Of a stretch of 64,000 nucleotides of DNA, positions 1 through 8,665 are shown one piece after another. This DNA is from Pseudomonas fluorescens (GTDB lineage Bacteria > Pseudomonadota > Gammaproteobacteria > Pseudomonadales > Pseudomonadaceae). The notes beneath the pieces were generated by a model that searched no databases, was not told where the DNA came from, and saw only the letters and a program-made list of their open reading frames with translations. A program made the translations under genes and the position numbers. Within the stretch, counting starts at the first letter, position 1; every line of letters starts with the position of its first letter. Where the stretch lies: contig NZ_VCNJ01000019.1 in NCBI RefSeq assembly GCF_005938625.1, forward strand, positions 1-64,000, written 5' to 3'.

Positions 1-47
1 CGGGGAGATCAGGCGTTGAAAAATATTCTTCAGACGACAAGATCATA

Positions 48-136
48 TGTAGGAGTGAACCTGCTCGCGATAGCGGTGGTTCAGTCGACTTCGAGTTGAC
101 TGAACCACCGCTATCGCGAGCAGGCTCACTCCTACA
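48..136. repeat. REP-type long inverted repeat
   Basis: The two arms are near-perfect reverse complements (TGTAGGAGTGA.CCTGCTCGCGATAGCGG-type) with a short centre, giving a cruciform or hairpin of about 40 bp per arm. The same family recurs at 44858-44945. It sits just 3' of the ohrR gene and could end transcription, but there is no T-run, so it is best read as a REP-like intergenic repeat. Confidence 0.85.
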
Positions 137-150
137 GGGATTGGTGGGCC

Positions 151-606
151 TTAGATAAGGCTCTCTTGCAGATGGCTACGCAGCGCCTGCAACTCCGCTT
201 GCAGGTTTTGCAGGCGTTCCAGAGAAAAACCGCTGGCGCCAAGGATACATTGTGGAACGGTCTGGGCTTTTTCTTTCAACACTCGGCCTTGCTCGGTCAG
301 CTCGACAATCACCACCCGCTCATCCTCACGACTGCGTGTGCGGCTGAGCAAGCCTTCGCCTTCCAGTCGTTTGAGCAGCGGTGTCAGCGAGCCGGGATCG
401 GTCAACAGGCGCGTGCTGATTTCTCCGACGGTCAAGCCATCCTTCTCCCACAGCACCATCATCGCCAGGTACTGCGGATAGGTCAGGTTCAAGGCTTGCA
501 GCAGCGGCTTGTAGACCTTGGTCATCATCAATGAGGTGGAGTGCAGGGCGAAGCAGGCCTGATTATCCAGCAGCAGGTCGTCGCAGGTGTCGCGTTCGGA
601 AGTCAT
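151..606 (-). CDS. ohrR: MarR-family organic peroxide sensor OhrR
   Basis: A 151-residue MarR-type winged-helix repressor of organic hydroperoxide resistance. It has the reactive N-terminal cysteine in QACFALHS (Cys18) and a second cysteine near residue 120, as in two-cysteine OhrR proteins. The LTYPQYLAM and DPGSLTPLLKRLE segments are typical of the family. I chose the ATG at 606 because AAGG lies about 9 bases upstream; an ATG at 633 has no visible Shine-Dalgarno. The usual partner ohr is not in the window and probably lies just beyond the left edge (inference). OspR at 15830 is a paralogue; separation of their roles rests on gene context. Confidence 0.82.
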   Translation of the reverse strand: MTSERDTCDDLLLDNQACFALHSTSLMMTKVYKPLLQALNLTYPQYLAMMVLWEKDGLTVGEISTRLLTDPGSLTPLLKRLEGEGLLSRTRSREDERVVIVELTEQGRVLKEKAQTVPQCILGASGFSLERLQNLQAELQALRSHLQESLI

Positions 607-678
607 GTCAAAGCCTTGTTCGGTGATGGTCATGAATCTAGCGCTCGAATCTTTAATGCGCCAGATAATTTTCCGGCG

Positions 679-1635
679 TTAGTGCCGTCCCAGATCTCGC
701 TGCAACGCCAGATCCCAGGGCGGTACAGGACTGAAGCGGGTCTTGAGGTATTCCAGAAGCAGGCGGCTGCGCGAGTTGGTTTGTTGCTCCATGCGCAGCG
801 CGTAGATGCCGGTGGACTCCGGCTTCGGTAGACCGCTTTCGCAGAACAGCGGCAGCAATTCACCGCGCAACAAATATTCGCTGGCCAGCCACGTCGGCAG
901 ATGCGCGATGCCCAACCCGGCGAGGGCGCCACACACCAGCGCTTCGGCATTGTTGGCGCTCATGCGGATGCGCGCCGGGCGGTGCAATTGCATCTGCCCG
1001 TCCTGTTCGAAACGCCAAGCGAAGGGTGGGGCAAGGCCCTCCCAATCCAGACCATCATGCTCACCGAGTTGCGCCGGACTGCCGGGCACGCCCCGGCGTT
1101 TGAGATAGTCAGGACTGGCGCAAGCAATGCGCACCATACTCGCTAAGGGCGTGGCCACCAGCCGGGTATCTGCCATCTGTCCGGCACGCAGCACCAGATC
1201 AACCTTGCCCAGGTTTGAGCCGCCCATGTCGACGAAACTGTCGATCAGATGCAGTTGCACATCGAGCCCCGGGTAGAGGACGAGAAAGTCAGCAATCACC
1301 GGCGCCAGATGCCGTCGTCCAAACGCTGCGGGTGCATCGATGCGGATCAGGCCTTCTGGTGCACTGCTCAGCGATACGGCTTCGGCCCGGGCCAGTTGCA
1401 ATTCGGCAACGATCCGTCGCGCACGTTCGGCAAACGCCAGACCGGCTGGCGTTGCGCGTACGGCATGGGTGCTGCGAACAAATAACTGGCTGCCGACGGC
1501 GCTTTCCAGGCTGTCGATCCGCCGGGCGACGGCCGAGGGTGTCAGCGGATGACGGCGCGAGGCGGCTGAAAAGCTGCCGCTTTCCAACACATCGAGAAAC
1601 AGCCCGAGTTGATCGGTCAATTGATTGGGATTCAT
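679..1635 (-). CDS. LysR-family transcriptional regulator
   Basis: A 318-residue LysR-type regulator. The N-terminal winged helix-turn-helix (residues 1-65, FLDVLESGSFSAASRR followed by PSAVARRIDSLE) is followed by a periplasmic-binding-like effector domain with the CrgA-like segment GLIRIDAPAAFGRRHL. It is divergent from a TauE/SafE exporter gene with about 110 bp between them, the classic arrangement for a LysR regulator controlling its neighbour. The effector is not predictable from sequence. Confidence 0.85.
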   Translation of the reverse strand: MNPNQLTDQLGLFLDVLESGSFSAASRRHPLTPSAVARRIDSLESAVGSQLFVRSTHAVRATPAGLAFAERARRIVAELQLARAEAVSLSSAPEGLIRIDAPAAFGRRHLAPVIADFLVLYPGLDVQLHLIDSFVDMGGSNLGKVDLVLRAGQMADTRLVATPLASMVRIACASPDYLKRRGVPGSPAQLGEHDGLDWEGLAPPFAWRFEQDGQMQLHRPARIRMSANNAEALVCGALAGLGIAHLPTWLASEYLLRGELLPLFCESGLPKPESTGIYALRMEQQTNSRSRLLLEYLKTRFSPVPPWDLALQRDLGRH

Positions 1636-1745
1636 ATCGGCTCAACGCTTGTGCGGAATCGGCATAGCCATTGTGCGTTGCTGTGCGTTTCCCCGCCAGC
1701 CATGACTGCGTAGGATTAATCGCCTGACGTAGGAGGAACTCAGCT

Positions 1746-2495
1746 GTGATGGAGTTTTTGTTGTACCTGTTGTTTGGCGCTGCCCTTGGCACACTTGGCG
1801 GCATCTTCGGCATCGGCGGCGGCTTGATCGCCATTCCGTTGCTCGGCGTGTGGTTTGGTCTCGATCAGCAAATCGCCCAAGGCACGGCGCTGGTCATGGT
1901 GGTACCGAACGTGATGCTGGCGCTGTGGCGTTATCACCAGCGCAATCGCATCGAACTGCGGCACGCGTTGCCCTTGGCGGTGATGGGCTTCTGCTTTGCG
2001 TGGATCGGTTCGATCTGGGCGGTGGGTATCGATGCGCAAACCATGCGCATCGGCTTTGTCGCGTTCCTGGTGGCGCTGTCGGCGTACAACCTGCTGAAGA
2101 TGTTCGGCAAGCAACCCGGTGCGACTTCCGAAATGCGCTATTCCTGGCCGTGGCTTGGCGTGCTTGGCGCGGCGTCCGGGACCATGGGCGGTTTATTCGG
2201 TGTCGGCGGCGCGGTGGTGGCAACGCCGGTGCTGACCAGCCTGTTCGGCACCACGCAAGTGGTTGCTCAAGGCTTGTCGCTGGCGCTGGCCTTGCCAAGC
2301 ACCGGCGTGACCCTGGTGACTTATGCGGCGCACCACGAAGTGGACTGGATGATCGGCCTGCCGCTGGCCATCGGTGGTCTGGCCAGCATCAGTTGGGGAG
2401 TCAAAGTCGCCCACGCCATGCCGGAAAAACTCCTGCGTGGGCTGTTCTGCGGTTTCCTGGTGCTGTGTGCGGTGATGCTCGCGTTTAAGGTTTAA
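1746..2495 (+). CDS. TauE/SafE-family membrane permease
   Basis: A 249-residue inner-membrane protein of the TauE/SafE family, with about eight hydrophobic segments and the repeated glycine-rich motif GGIFGIGGG (about residues 18-26) and GGLFGVGGA (second half), the internal duplication typical of the family. Members export sulfite, sulfoacetate or other organosulfur anions; the substrate here is unknown. AGGAGG at 1731-1736 favours the GTG at 1746, with an ATG at 1749 as alternative. It is divergent from a LysR gene and its 3' end overlaps the next gene on the other strand by 11 bp. Confidence 0.85.
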   Translation: MMEFLLYLLFGAALGTLGGIFGIGGGLIAIPLLGVWFGLDQQIAQGTALVMVVPNVMLALWRYHQRNRIELRHALPLAVMGFCFAWIGSIWAVGIDAQTMRIGFVAFLVALSAYNLLKMFGKQPGATSEMRYSWPWLGVLGAASGTMGGLFGVGGAVVATPVLTSLFGTTQVVAQGLSLALALPSTGVTLVTYAAHHEVDWMIGLPLAIGGLASISWGVKVAHAMPEKLLRGLFCGFLVLCAVMLAFKV

Positions 2496-3366
2496 AACCT
2501 TCGACGATGTGCTCGGCCAGGCACTCGGTGATCGGCGACGGATTGTTCAAATTGCGGATCAGCATGATGCTGGCTTCGGGCAACAGCGGCAGATCTTCGG
2601 CGGCGCCAAGGATGCGCATGTCCGGGGTGATCAGGCTTTCCAGTTGCGCGGTGATCGCCAGACCTGCGCTCACCACCGCCATCAGCGCCGACAGGCTGGT
2701 GCTGTTGTAAGCGATGCGGTATTCGCGGCCCATCGCATCCAGCGCATTGCACGCCCACAAGCGGCAGAAACAATCACTGTTGAACATCGCCAAGGGCAAC
2801 GGCGTTTGTTCGTGGGCGCTGAAGTTTTGCGCTTCGGCCCAGACGAAACGCTCCTTGCGCAGCAACTGGCCGATCTCGTTGCCCGGTTCGCGGGTAACGA
2901 TCGACAGGTCCAGGTCAGTGCGCTGCAACAGTTGTTTGGTCGACTCGCAGTGCACTTCGATCTGGATCAACGGATAGAACTGCGCAAACCGCGACAGAAT
3001 CCCCGGCAGAAAACGCATCACGTAATCGTCCGGCGTACCGATGCGCACCGTGCCGACCATGTGCGGCTCGCGCAAGGTGTTGAACACTTCACTGTGCAGC
3101 TTGAGGATGCGCCGCGCGTAACCGAGCAGCACCTGGCCTTCAGCGGTCAGTCGCACTTGGCGCCCATCGCGCTCGAACAACTGACGCTGCAACACGTCTT
3201 CTTCCAGACGCTTCATCTGCATGCTCACCGCTGATTGCGTGCGGTTGACCATTTCGCCGGCGCGGGTGAACCCACCCTGATCAGCAATGGCGACAAAGGT
3301 GCGCAGAACATCGGTATCGATACTGGGGTAGGCCGACAATTGATGAATCTCCGTGATGCATGCCAT
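2485..3366 (-). CDS. LysR-family transcriptional regulator
   Basis: A 293-residue LysR regulator. The HTH region contains TFVAIADQGGFTRAGEMVNR and QSAVSMQMKRLE, followed by an effector domain with GTPDDYVMRFLPGIL. The ATG at 3366 (MACITEIHQL) is preferred; an upstream start at 3447 would run into the divergent DUF1127 gene. It is convergent with the TauE-like gene and divergent from the small DUF1127 gene, a likely target because the two share a 69-bp promoter region. This pairing is inference. Confidence 0.85.
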   Translation of the reverse strand: MACITEIHQLSAYPSIDTDVLRTFVAIADQGGFTRAGEMVNRTQSAVSMQMKRLEEDVLQRQLFERDGRQVRLTAEGQVLLGYARRILKLHSEVFNTLREPHMVGTVRIGTPDDYVMRFLPGILSRFAQFYPLIQIEVHCESTKQLLQRTDLDLSIVTREPGNEIGQLLRKERFVWAEAQNFSAHEQTPLPLAMFNSDCFCRLWACNALDAMGREYRIAYNSTSLSALMAVVSAGLAITAQLESLITPDMRILGAAEDLPLLPEASIMLIRNLNNPSPITECLAEHIVEGFKP

Positions 3367-3435
3367 CAGAAACATTCGTTGGATTGATCTTAGCGCCGGC
3401 GCGAGACTTGAGCCATCCACAAAGGAGGCAACACG

Positions 3436-3657
3436 ATGAAAGGTCAAAGAGAGTACGTAGACGAATCAAAATTTTCCGGCCACGGCCATATCGTTTCCGA
3501 CCTGCTGCACAAGTTTAGCCGCTGGTACGAACTGCACCGTGAACGCGAGTTGCTCGCCAGTCTGAGCGACGAAGCGTTGAAAGACATCGGGGTCAGTCGT
3601 GCCGACGTTGAACACGAAGCCGTGCGGCCGTTCTGGGATGACCCGATGCATAAATGA
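3436..3657 (+). CDS. DUF1127 small protein
   Basis: A 73-residue protein with a C-terminal DUF1127 (YjiS-like) motif: RWYELHRERELLASLSDEAL then KDIGVSRADVEHEA. Members are small, basic, arginine-rich proteins; in some bacteria they are linked to RNA turnover and phosphate or stress responses. A strong Shine-Dalgarno (AAAGGAGG) precedes the ATG. The gene is divergent from a LysR regulator. A role here cannot be assigned. Confidence 0.85.
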   Translation: MKGQREYVDESKFSGHGHIVSDLLHKFSRWYELHRERELLASLSDEALKDIGVSRADVEHEAVRPFWDDPMHK

Positions 3658-3737
3658 CCCGCTGCATAAATGATCAGCAGAGCGCTACACAAACCAACTT
3701 CAAGTGAGGTAGGTTGCGAGCAGACAAGGAGATGTTC

Positions 3738-4964
3738 ATGCCCGCGACTCTGGCCTTTTCCCTCAAACAGGCGCGACGACTGGCGCTGGCAGCCCAAGGG
3801 TTCAACGGGCGCCAGCCGCCGACTGTCAAAGCCGCTCACGTCAACCGGCTGATCGAACGGCTGGGCGTGCTGCAAATCGACTCCGTCAACGCCGTGGTGC
3901 GCTCGCACTACCTGCCGCTGTTTTCCCGTCTCGGTTCCTATTCTTCCGACTTGCTCGACCAGGCTGCCTGGAGTTCGGGGCGACGTCGTACGCTGTTTGA
4001 ATACTGGGGACATGAAGCGTCATTGCTACCGCTGTCGATGTATCCGTTGATGGCTTGGCGGATGCAGCGAGCCAGGCGCGGCGAAGATATCTATCAGCAA
4101 CTGGCGAAATTCGGTCGCGAGCAGCAGGACGTGGTTCGCCGGGTGTTGAGTTCGGTTGAAGAGCAGGGCGCGTTGGGTGCCGGCAGCCTGTCGACTCGCG
4201 AAGACAAGGCCGGACCGTGGTGGGACTGGAGCGCGGAAAAGCATGCGCTGGAGTGGTTGTTTGCGGCCGGTGAAGTGACGGTGGCGGGGCGGCGTGGTTT
4301 TGAGCGTTTGTATGATTTGCCGGAGCGGGTGATTCCATCTTCGATTCTGCAACAGGCGTTGCCTGATGAGGCCGAGGCACAGCGTGGTCTGTTGCTGCAC
4401 GCGACGCAGGCCTTGGGCGTCGGTACTGAAAAAGACTTGCGCGATTACTTTCGTCTGAATCCGGCGGATGCGCGTCCGCGTCTGGCGGAGTTGGTCGAGG
4501 CCAAGCAACTGCAGATGTGCGAAGTCGCCGGTTGGCGCCAGATCGCTTATTGCCTGCCGGAGCCGAAAGTCCCACGCAAGGTGTTGGCCAGTGCGTTGTT
4601 ATCGCCGTTTGATTCGTTGATCTGGGAACGCAGCCGGACTGAGCGCTTGTTCGACTTTCGCTATCGACTGGAGATTTATACGCCGCAGGACAAGCGGGTT
4701 TACGGCTATTACGTGTTGCCGTTTTTGCACAACGAGCGGATTGCTGCGCGGGTCGATTTGCGCGCCGAGCGGGCGGCGGGGCAGTTGGCGGTGCATGCGG
4801 TGCACGAAGAGGAAAAGGGCCTGGATGATGATGGGATGTTGGCGCTGGCGCTGAACTTGCGGCAGATGGCGGATTGGCTGGGGCTTGCGCGGATGCAGGT
4901 GAATTGTCAGCGCGAGAGTGCGGCGCGGTTGCGGGTGGCATTGGCAGAGATTGGCGGTGTCTGA
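3738..4964 (+). CDS. YcaQ-like winged-helix DNA glycosylase
   Basis: A 408-residue member of the YcaQ/AlkZ-type winged-helix family (HTH_42). E. coli YcaQ is a DNA glycosylase that unhooks interstrand crosslinks. The N-terminal segment LGVLQIDSVNAVVRSHYLPL and the central LLSPFDSLIWERSRTERLF followed by YTPQDKRVYGYYVLPFL are hallmarks. The ATG at 3738 has AAGGAG six bases upstream; ATG 3732 is too close to it and TTG 3714 has no site. Length fits the family. The gene ends 9 bp before a REP repeat. Confidence 0.85.
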   Translation: MPATLAFSLKQARRLALAAQGFNGRQPPTVKAAHVNRLIERLGVLQIDSVNAVVRSHYLPLFSRLGSYSSDLLDQAAWSSGRRRTLFEYWGHEASLLPLSMYPLMAWRMQRARRGEDIYQQLAKFGREQQDVVRRVLSSVEEQGALGAGSLSTREDKAGPWWDWSAEKHALEWLFAAGEVTVAGRRGFERLYDLPERVIPSSILQQALPDEAEAQRGLLLHATQALGVGTEKDLRDYFRLNPADARPRLAELVEAKQLQMCEVAGWRQIAYCLPEPKVPRKVLASALLSPFDSLIWERSRTERLFDFRYRLEIYTPQDKRVYGYYVLPFLHNERIAARVDLRAERAAGQLAVHAVHEEEKGLDDDGMLALALNLRQMADWLGLARMQVNCQRESAARLRVALAEIGGV

Positions 4965-4973
4965 GCCGGTCTC

Positions 4974-5048
4974 TTCGCGAGCAAGCTCGCTCCCACATGG
5001 GTTGTGTGTACGACACAGGTCCAGTGTGGGAGCGAGCTTGCTCGCGAA
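4974..5048. repeat. REP-type inverted repeat
   Basis: Perfect inverted arms beginning TTCGCGAGCAAGCTCGCTCC and ending in the reverse complement, with a loop of about 27 bases. The same arm sequence occurs at 12042-12133, and its right arm at 48938-48960. It lies between convergent genes. Confidence 0.88.
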
Positions 5049-5062
5049 AGTGGCGACGCGGT

Positions 5063-6409
5063 CTAGCGGCGAACCTGTTTGAGGGTTTCGGCAATCAAAA
5101 ACGCCAACTCCAGCGACTGATCGGCATTCATCCGTGGATCACAGTGCGTGTGATAGCGGTCCGACAAGCCATCTTCGGTAATCGGCCGCGCGCCACCGAT
5201 GCACTCGGTGACATTCTGCCCGGTCATCTCGATATGAATGCCGCCGGCGTAGCTGCCTTCGGCTTCGTGCACCTGGAAGAACTGTTTAACTTCACCGAGG
5301 ATCTGCGCAAAGTCGCGGGTCTTGTAGCCGCTGCTGGCCTTGATGGTGTTGCCGTGCATCGGATCGGAACTCCACAGCACCTGCTTGCCTTCACGCTGCA
5401 CCGCGCGGATCAGCGCTGGCAGGTGATCACCGACCTTGTTGGCGCCCATCCGCGCAATCAGGTTCAGACGGCCCGGATCGTTGTCCGGGTTGAGCACATC
5501 GATCAGGCGGATCAGGTCGTCGGGGTTCATGCTTGGGCCGACCTTGACGCCGATCGGGTTGTTCACCCCGCGCAGGAATTCGACATGCGCGCCGTCGAGC
5601 TGACGGGTGCGGTCGCCGATCCACAGCATGTGCGCCGAGCAATCGTAGTAATCGTTGGTCAGGCTGTCGCGGCGCACGAAGGCTTCTTCGTAATTGAGCA
5701 GCAACGCTTCGTGGGCGGTGAAGAAACTGGTTTCGCGCAGTTGTGGCGAGCTGTCCATGCCGCAGGCGCGCATGAAGGCCAGGGTTTCATCGATGCGGTC
5801 GGCGAGGTGGCTGTACTTCTCGGCCAGCGCCGAGTTGGCGATGAAATCGAGATTCCACTTGTGCACCTGATGCAGATCGGCAAAGCCGCCCTGAGCGAAC
5901 GCCCGCAGCAGGTTCAGTGTTGCGGTGGACTGGTGATAGGACTGCAGCAGACGTTCCGGATCCGGCACGCGGCTCTTTTCGTCGAAGCCGATGCCGTTGA
6001 CGATGTCGCCGCGATAAGCCGGCAGCGTCACGCCGTCGATGGTCTCGTCATTGGCCGAGCGCGGTTTGGCGAACTGACCGGCCATGCGCCCGATCTTGAC
6101 CACCGGGCAACCGGCGGCGAAGGTCATGACGATCGCCATTTGCAGCAACACTTTGAACGTGTCGCGAATCTTCGCTGCCGAGAACTCGGCAAAGCTTTCG
6201 GCGCAATCGCCGCCCTGCAACAGGAATGCCCGGCCCTGAGTGACCTCGGCAAACTGCCGGCGCAGCTCACGCGCTTCGCCGGCAAACACCAGTGGCGGGT
6301 AACTGGCCAGGGTTTGCTCGACCTGGCGCAGGTGCGCGGCGTCGGGGTATTGCGGTTGTTGCTGGATCGGCAGGGCGCGCCAGCTGTCAGGGCTCCACGG
6401 TTGGCTCAT
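5063..6409 (-). CDS. Class II 3-deoxy-7-phosphoheptulonate synthase
   Basis: A 448-residue plant-type (class II) DAHP synthase catalysing condensation of phosphoenolpyruvate and erythrose 4-phosphate, the first step of the shikimate pathway. Recognisable segments are [25 protein letters not shown], the catalytic-region [12 protein letters not shown] and [15 protein letters not shown]. The ATG at 6409 ([10 protein letters not shown]) is preferred to a GTG one codon upstream. The gene is not beside phenazine genes, so it is more likely the housekeeping class II enzyme than PhzC (inference). Confidence 0.93.
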   Translation of the reverse strand: MSQPWSPDSWRALPIQQQPQYPDAAHLRQVEQTLASYPPLVFAGEARELRRQFAEVTQGRAFLLQGGDCAESFAEFSAAKIRDTFKVLLQMAIVMTFAAGCPVVKIGRMAGQFAKPRSANDETIDGVTLPAYRGDIVNGIGFDEKSRVPDPERLLQSYHQSTATLNLLRAFAQGGFADLHQVHKWNLDFIANSALAEKYSHLADRIDETLAFMRACGMDSSPQLRETSFFTAHEALLLNYEEAFVRRDSLTNDYYDCSAHMLWIGDRTRQLDGAHVEFLRGVNNPIGVKVGPSMNPDDLIRLIDVLNPDNDPGRLNLIARMGANKVGDHLPALIRAVQREGKQVLWSSDPMHGNTIKASSGYKTRDFAQILGEVKQFFQVHEAEGSYAGGIHIEMTGQNVTECIGGARPITEDGLSDRYHTHCDPRMNADQSLELAFLIAETLKQVRR

Positions 6410-6562
6410 CACGGTCTCTAATTGGTTCTACGCACGGGAAGCCCATGGTAGCAGCAATTAGTGCGTGACCTGCTCCCGCCCCATCACCGACAATCGCCGC
6501 TTTGCCACGGCGCCACAGCGGTGCCATCGCGTCACCGCGCCCGGTGACCATCAGGAGACGAA

Positions 6563-7318
6563 ATGACTGAGGAGCGCGTCGAGCATCTGCTCGCCGAAGT
6601 ACAGGATGAGTTCGGCGTGATTCGCGTGCTGGAAGTGGCTGATTACCGCTTTCTCGAGTTCGGCGATGCGATTGAGCAGAGCTGCGTGTTCACGGCTGAT
6701 CCGAGCTGGCTCGAATACGATTACACCCGGGCGATGCTGATCGGTGCGTTGTGCCATGAGCAACCGGAGAGTGCGCTGTTTCTTGGGCTGGGTGCCGGCA
6801 CGCTGACGCAGGCCTGTCTCAAGTTCCTGCCGCTGGACGATGTCGAAGCCATTGAACTGCGTCCGGATGTGCCGCGTCTGGCCATCGAATACCTTGGGCT
6901 GGACGATGATCCACGGCTGTACATTCGCGTCGGCGATGCGCTGGAGTTGCTGCCGAGCGCTGAACCGGCGGATCTGATTTTCGTCGACCTGTATACCGAT
7001 GTCGGCCCGGGTGTCGGCCATCTGGCGTGGAGTTTCCTCGGTGACTGTCAGAAACGGCTGAATCCGGGCGGTTGGCTGGTGATCAATCAGTGGGCCACCG
7101 ATGATGGCAAGCCGTTGGGCGCGGCGTTGTTGCGCGGGCTCTATCACCGGCACTATTGGGAATTGCCGGTGAAGGAGGGCAACGTGATTCTGATTGTGCC
7201 GGCGGATCTCGATCAGGTGCTGGACATGCAGGCGCTGACGGCCCGGGCTGAAGCGCTGGCGCCGCGGTTGGGGTACTCGTTGCAGTCGTTGATCAACAGT
7301 ATTCGCCCGGCCACCTGA
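6563..7318 (+). CDS. Spermidine synthase-like methyltransferase-fold protein
   Basis: A 251-residue protein with a Rossmann methyltransferase/spermidine synthase fold. It shows ALFLGLGAGTLTQACLKFLP (cofactor loop), VEAIELRPDV (acidic residue ending strand 2), RVGDALELL and DLIFVDLY. The N-terminal beta domain of true spermidine synthases is short here, so the natural substrate is uncertain. AGGAGA lies just upstream of the ATG. It is divergent from the DAHP synthase gene. Confidence 0.75.
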   Translation: MTEERVEHLLAEVQDEFGVIRVLEVADYRFLEFGDAIEQSCVFTADPSWLEYDYTRAMLIGALCHEQPESALFLGLGAGTLTQACLKFLPLDDVEAIELRPDVPRLAIEYLGLDDDPRLYIRVGDALELLPSAEPADLIFVDLYTDVGPGVGHLAWSFLGDCQKRLNPGGWLVINQWATDDGKPLGAALLRGLYHRHYWELPVKEGNVILIVPADLDQVLDMQALTARAEALAPRLGYSLQSLINSIRPAT

Positions 7319-7334
7319 GGCGTCGGTGCTGGCC

Positions 7335-7427
7335 CCATCGCTGGCAAGCCAGCTCCCACAGGGTTCGCGCCGTACGCAAAATGTGTGAACGACTCGGTCA
7401 ATGTGGGAGCTGGCTTGCCAGCGATGG
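7335..7427. repeat. REP-type inverted repeat
   Basis: Perfect 26-base arms (CCATCGCTGGCAAGCCAGCT onward, and reverse complement) with a loop of about 41 bases. It lies between convergent genes. This is a different subfamily from the GCGAGCAAGCTCGC elements, but it shares the terminal CTCCCACA. Confidence 0.88.
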
Positions 7428-7450
7428 CGCCACGACAGACGCCATAATTT

Positions 7451-8242
7451 TCAGATCCCCCTGAAGACTCCAGGCCGCCGCTCCACCAACGACCTGACCC
7501 CCTCCTTGGCATCCTCACTGGCCAACAACTTCTTCACCAGCGCCGGCAACCCTTGCGCCGCCGCCGTCTCACCCTCATACCGCGCCTGCCGCGCCGACAT
7601 CAACGTGGCCTGCACGCCCAACGGCGCCTGCCGGGCAATCCGCTCAGCCAACTCAATCGCCCTCGGCAACAGGTCTTCACTGGCCATGACTTCCTGCACC
7701 AACCCCAGATGCAAGGCATCGTGCGCATCAAACTCATCCCCGGTCAGCAACCAGCGCATGGCATTGCCCCATCCGGCGACTTGATGAAAACGTAAAGTCG
7801 CGCCACCAAAAGGAAAAATCCCACGCTGCACTTCCATTTGTGCAAAGCGGGTATTGCTCGCGCACAGGTTAATGTCGGCGGCCAGCATCAACTCGATGCC
7901 AATGGTCAGGCAATAACCTTGCGCGGCGACAATCACCGGTTTGCTCACCCGTGGTCCGACGAAAACACCCCACGGATCGCAGCCGCCGGTCGGAACCTGC
8001 CAGCCTTGGGCGAGGGCGGAGCTGGCATTGACCAGATCCAGACCGGCGGTAAAGTGTTCGCCGTGGCCGAACACTATCGCCACCCGCGCTTCACTGTCCG
8101 CCTCGAACTCGCCATAGGCCAGGCTCAGGTCATTCAGCAGGTTGAGGTCGAATGCATTGCGCTTGGCCGCTCGATCAAGGCCGATCAGGTGGACGTGACC
8201 ACGGCGTTCACGGCTGACGCCGCCGGGGCAGGGCTGATTCAT
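7451..8242 (-). CDS. Crotonase (enoyl-CoA hydratase/isomerase) family protein
   Basis: A 263-residue crotonase-fold enzyme. The oxyanion-hole segments HFTAGLD and GYCLTIGIELMLAAD are present. The first catalytic glutamate position is kept (FAQMEVQRGIFP), but the second aligns to arginine (AMRWLLTG versus AMEMVLTG in hydratases). A simple hydratase is therefore doubtful and an isomerase, hydrolase or other crotonase activity is possible. A good Shine-Dalgarno (GAGGAT) precedes the ATG. The substrate is unknown. Confidence 0.82.
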   Translation of the reverse strand: MNQPCPGGVSRERRGHVHLIGLDRAAKRNAFDLNLLNDLSLAYGEFEADSEARVAIVFGHGEHFTAGLDLVNASSALAQGWQVPTGGCDPWGVFVGPRVSKPVIVAAQGYCLTIGIELMLAADINLCASNTRFAQMEVQRGIFPFGGATLRFHQVAGWGNAMRWLLTGDEFDAHDALHLGLVQEVMASEDLLPRAIELAERIARQAPLGVQATLMSARQARYEGETAAAQGLPALVKKLLASEDAKEGVRSLVERRPGVFRGI

Positions 8243-8665
8243 GGCGAAATCCTCGGGCAGGAAGGGCGGGTGCGGCGACGGAATGCCGCATGTCGATGAA
8301 TCGTTTAAGCGTCATCGCCCGCAGGGCCGGGCCTTTGAAAAATAGACCTTGGCGCGATTATCCGCAAAACCCCGTTACACAGCGGTGACACAGGTATTTT
8401 GGCAATAAAAAAAGCTCCCTTTTTTGGCAAAATCCGGTATAGTGCGCGCCGGCCTTTAACCGGGCCGCGTTTAGGTAGCGCAATTTCCCGAAGTCAGCTT
8501 CGGCTGCACGTCCGCATTGCGGGCTCTTCCCGGACGATTCTTTTTTTCATTCATTCGTTTTCGCAAATCCCCGCCGACAAAGCTGCCAGGGCGACTCTTG
8601 AGTCTCAACACGGCATGCGCAGCTTTGGAGCATGGGTCTTTGCGGATGCACTTAGAGGCAGACCC
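8243..8665. promoter_or_regulatory. Long leader and promoter region of the DEAD-box helicase
   Basis: No protein gene was seen in this 423-bp gap. A TATAGT -10-like element at 8438-8443 is followed by a G+C-rich start region, which would give a 5' leader of about 215 nt. The leader has small hairpins (for example CGAAG..CTTCG near 8490) and a U-rich stretch near 8540. A short A6/T6 inverted repeat lies at 8406-8426. Long leaders are typical of cold-responsive RNA helicase genes. Confidence 0.45.

Noticed and set aside
48..136. Ordinary intrinsic terminator for ohrR
   Set aside because: Arms are too long, there is no T-run, and the sequence recurs as a REP family elsewhere.
4874..6421. 515-codon open frame on the plus strand across the DAHP synthase gene
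   Set aside because: Antisense to a clearly conserved class II DAHP synthase; the translated product is low in recognisable domains.
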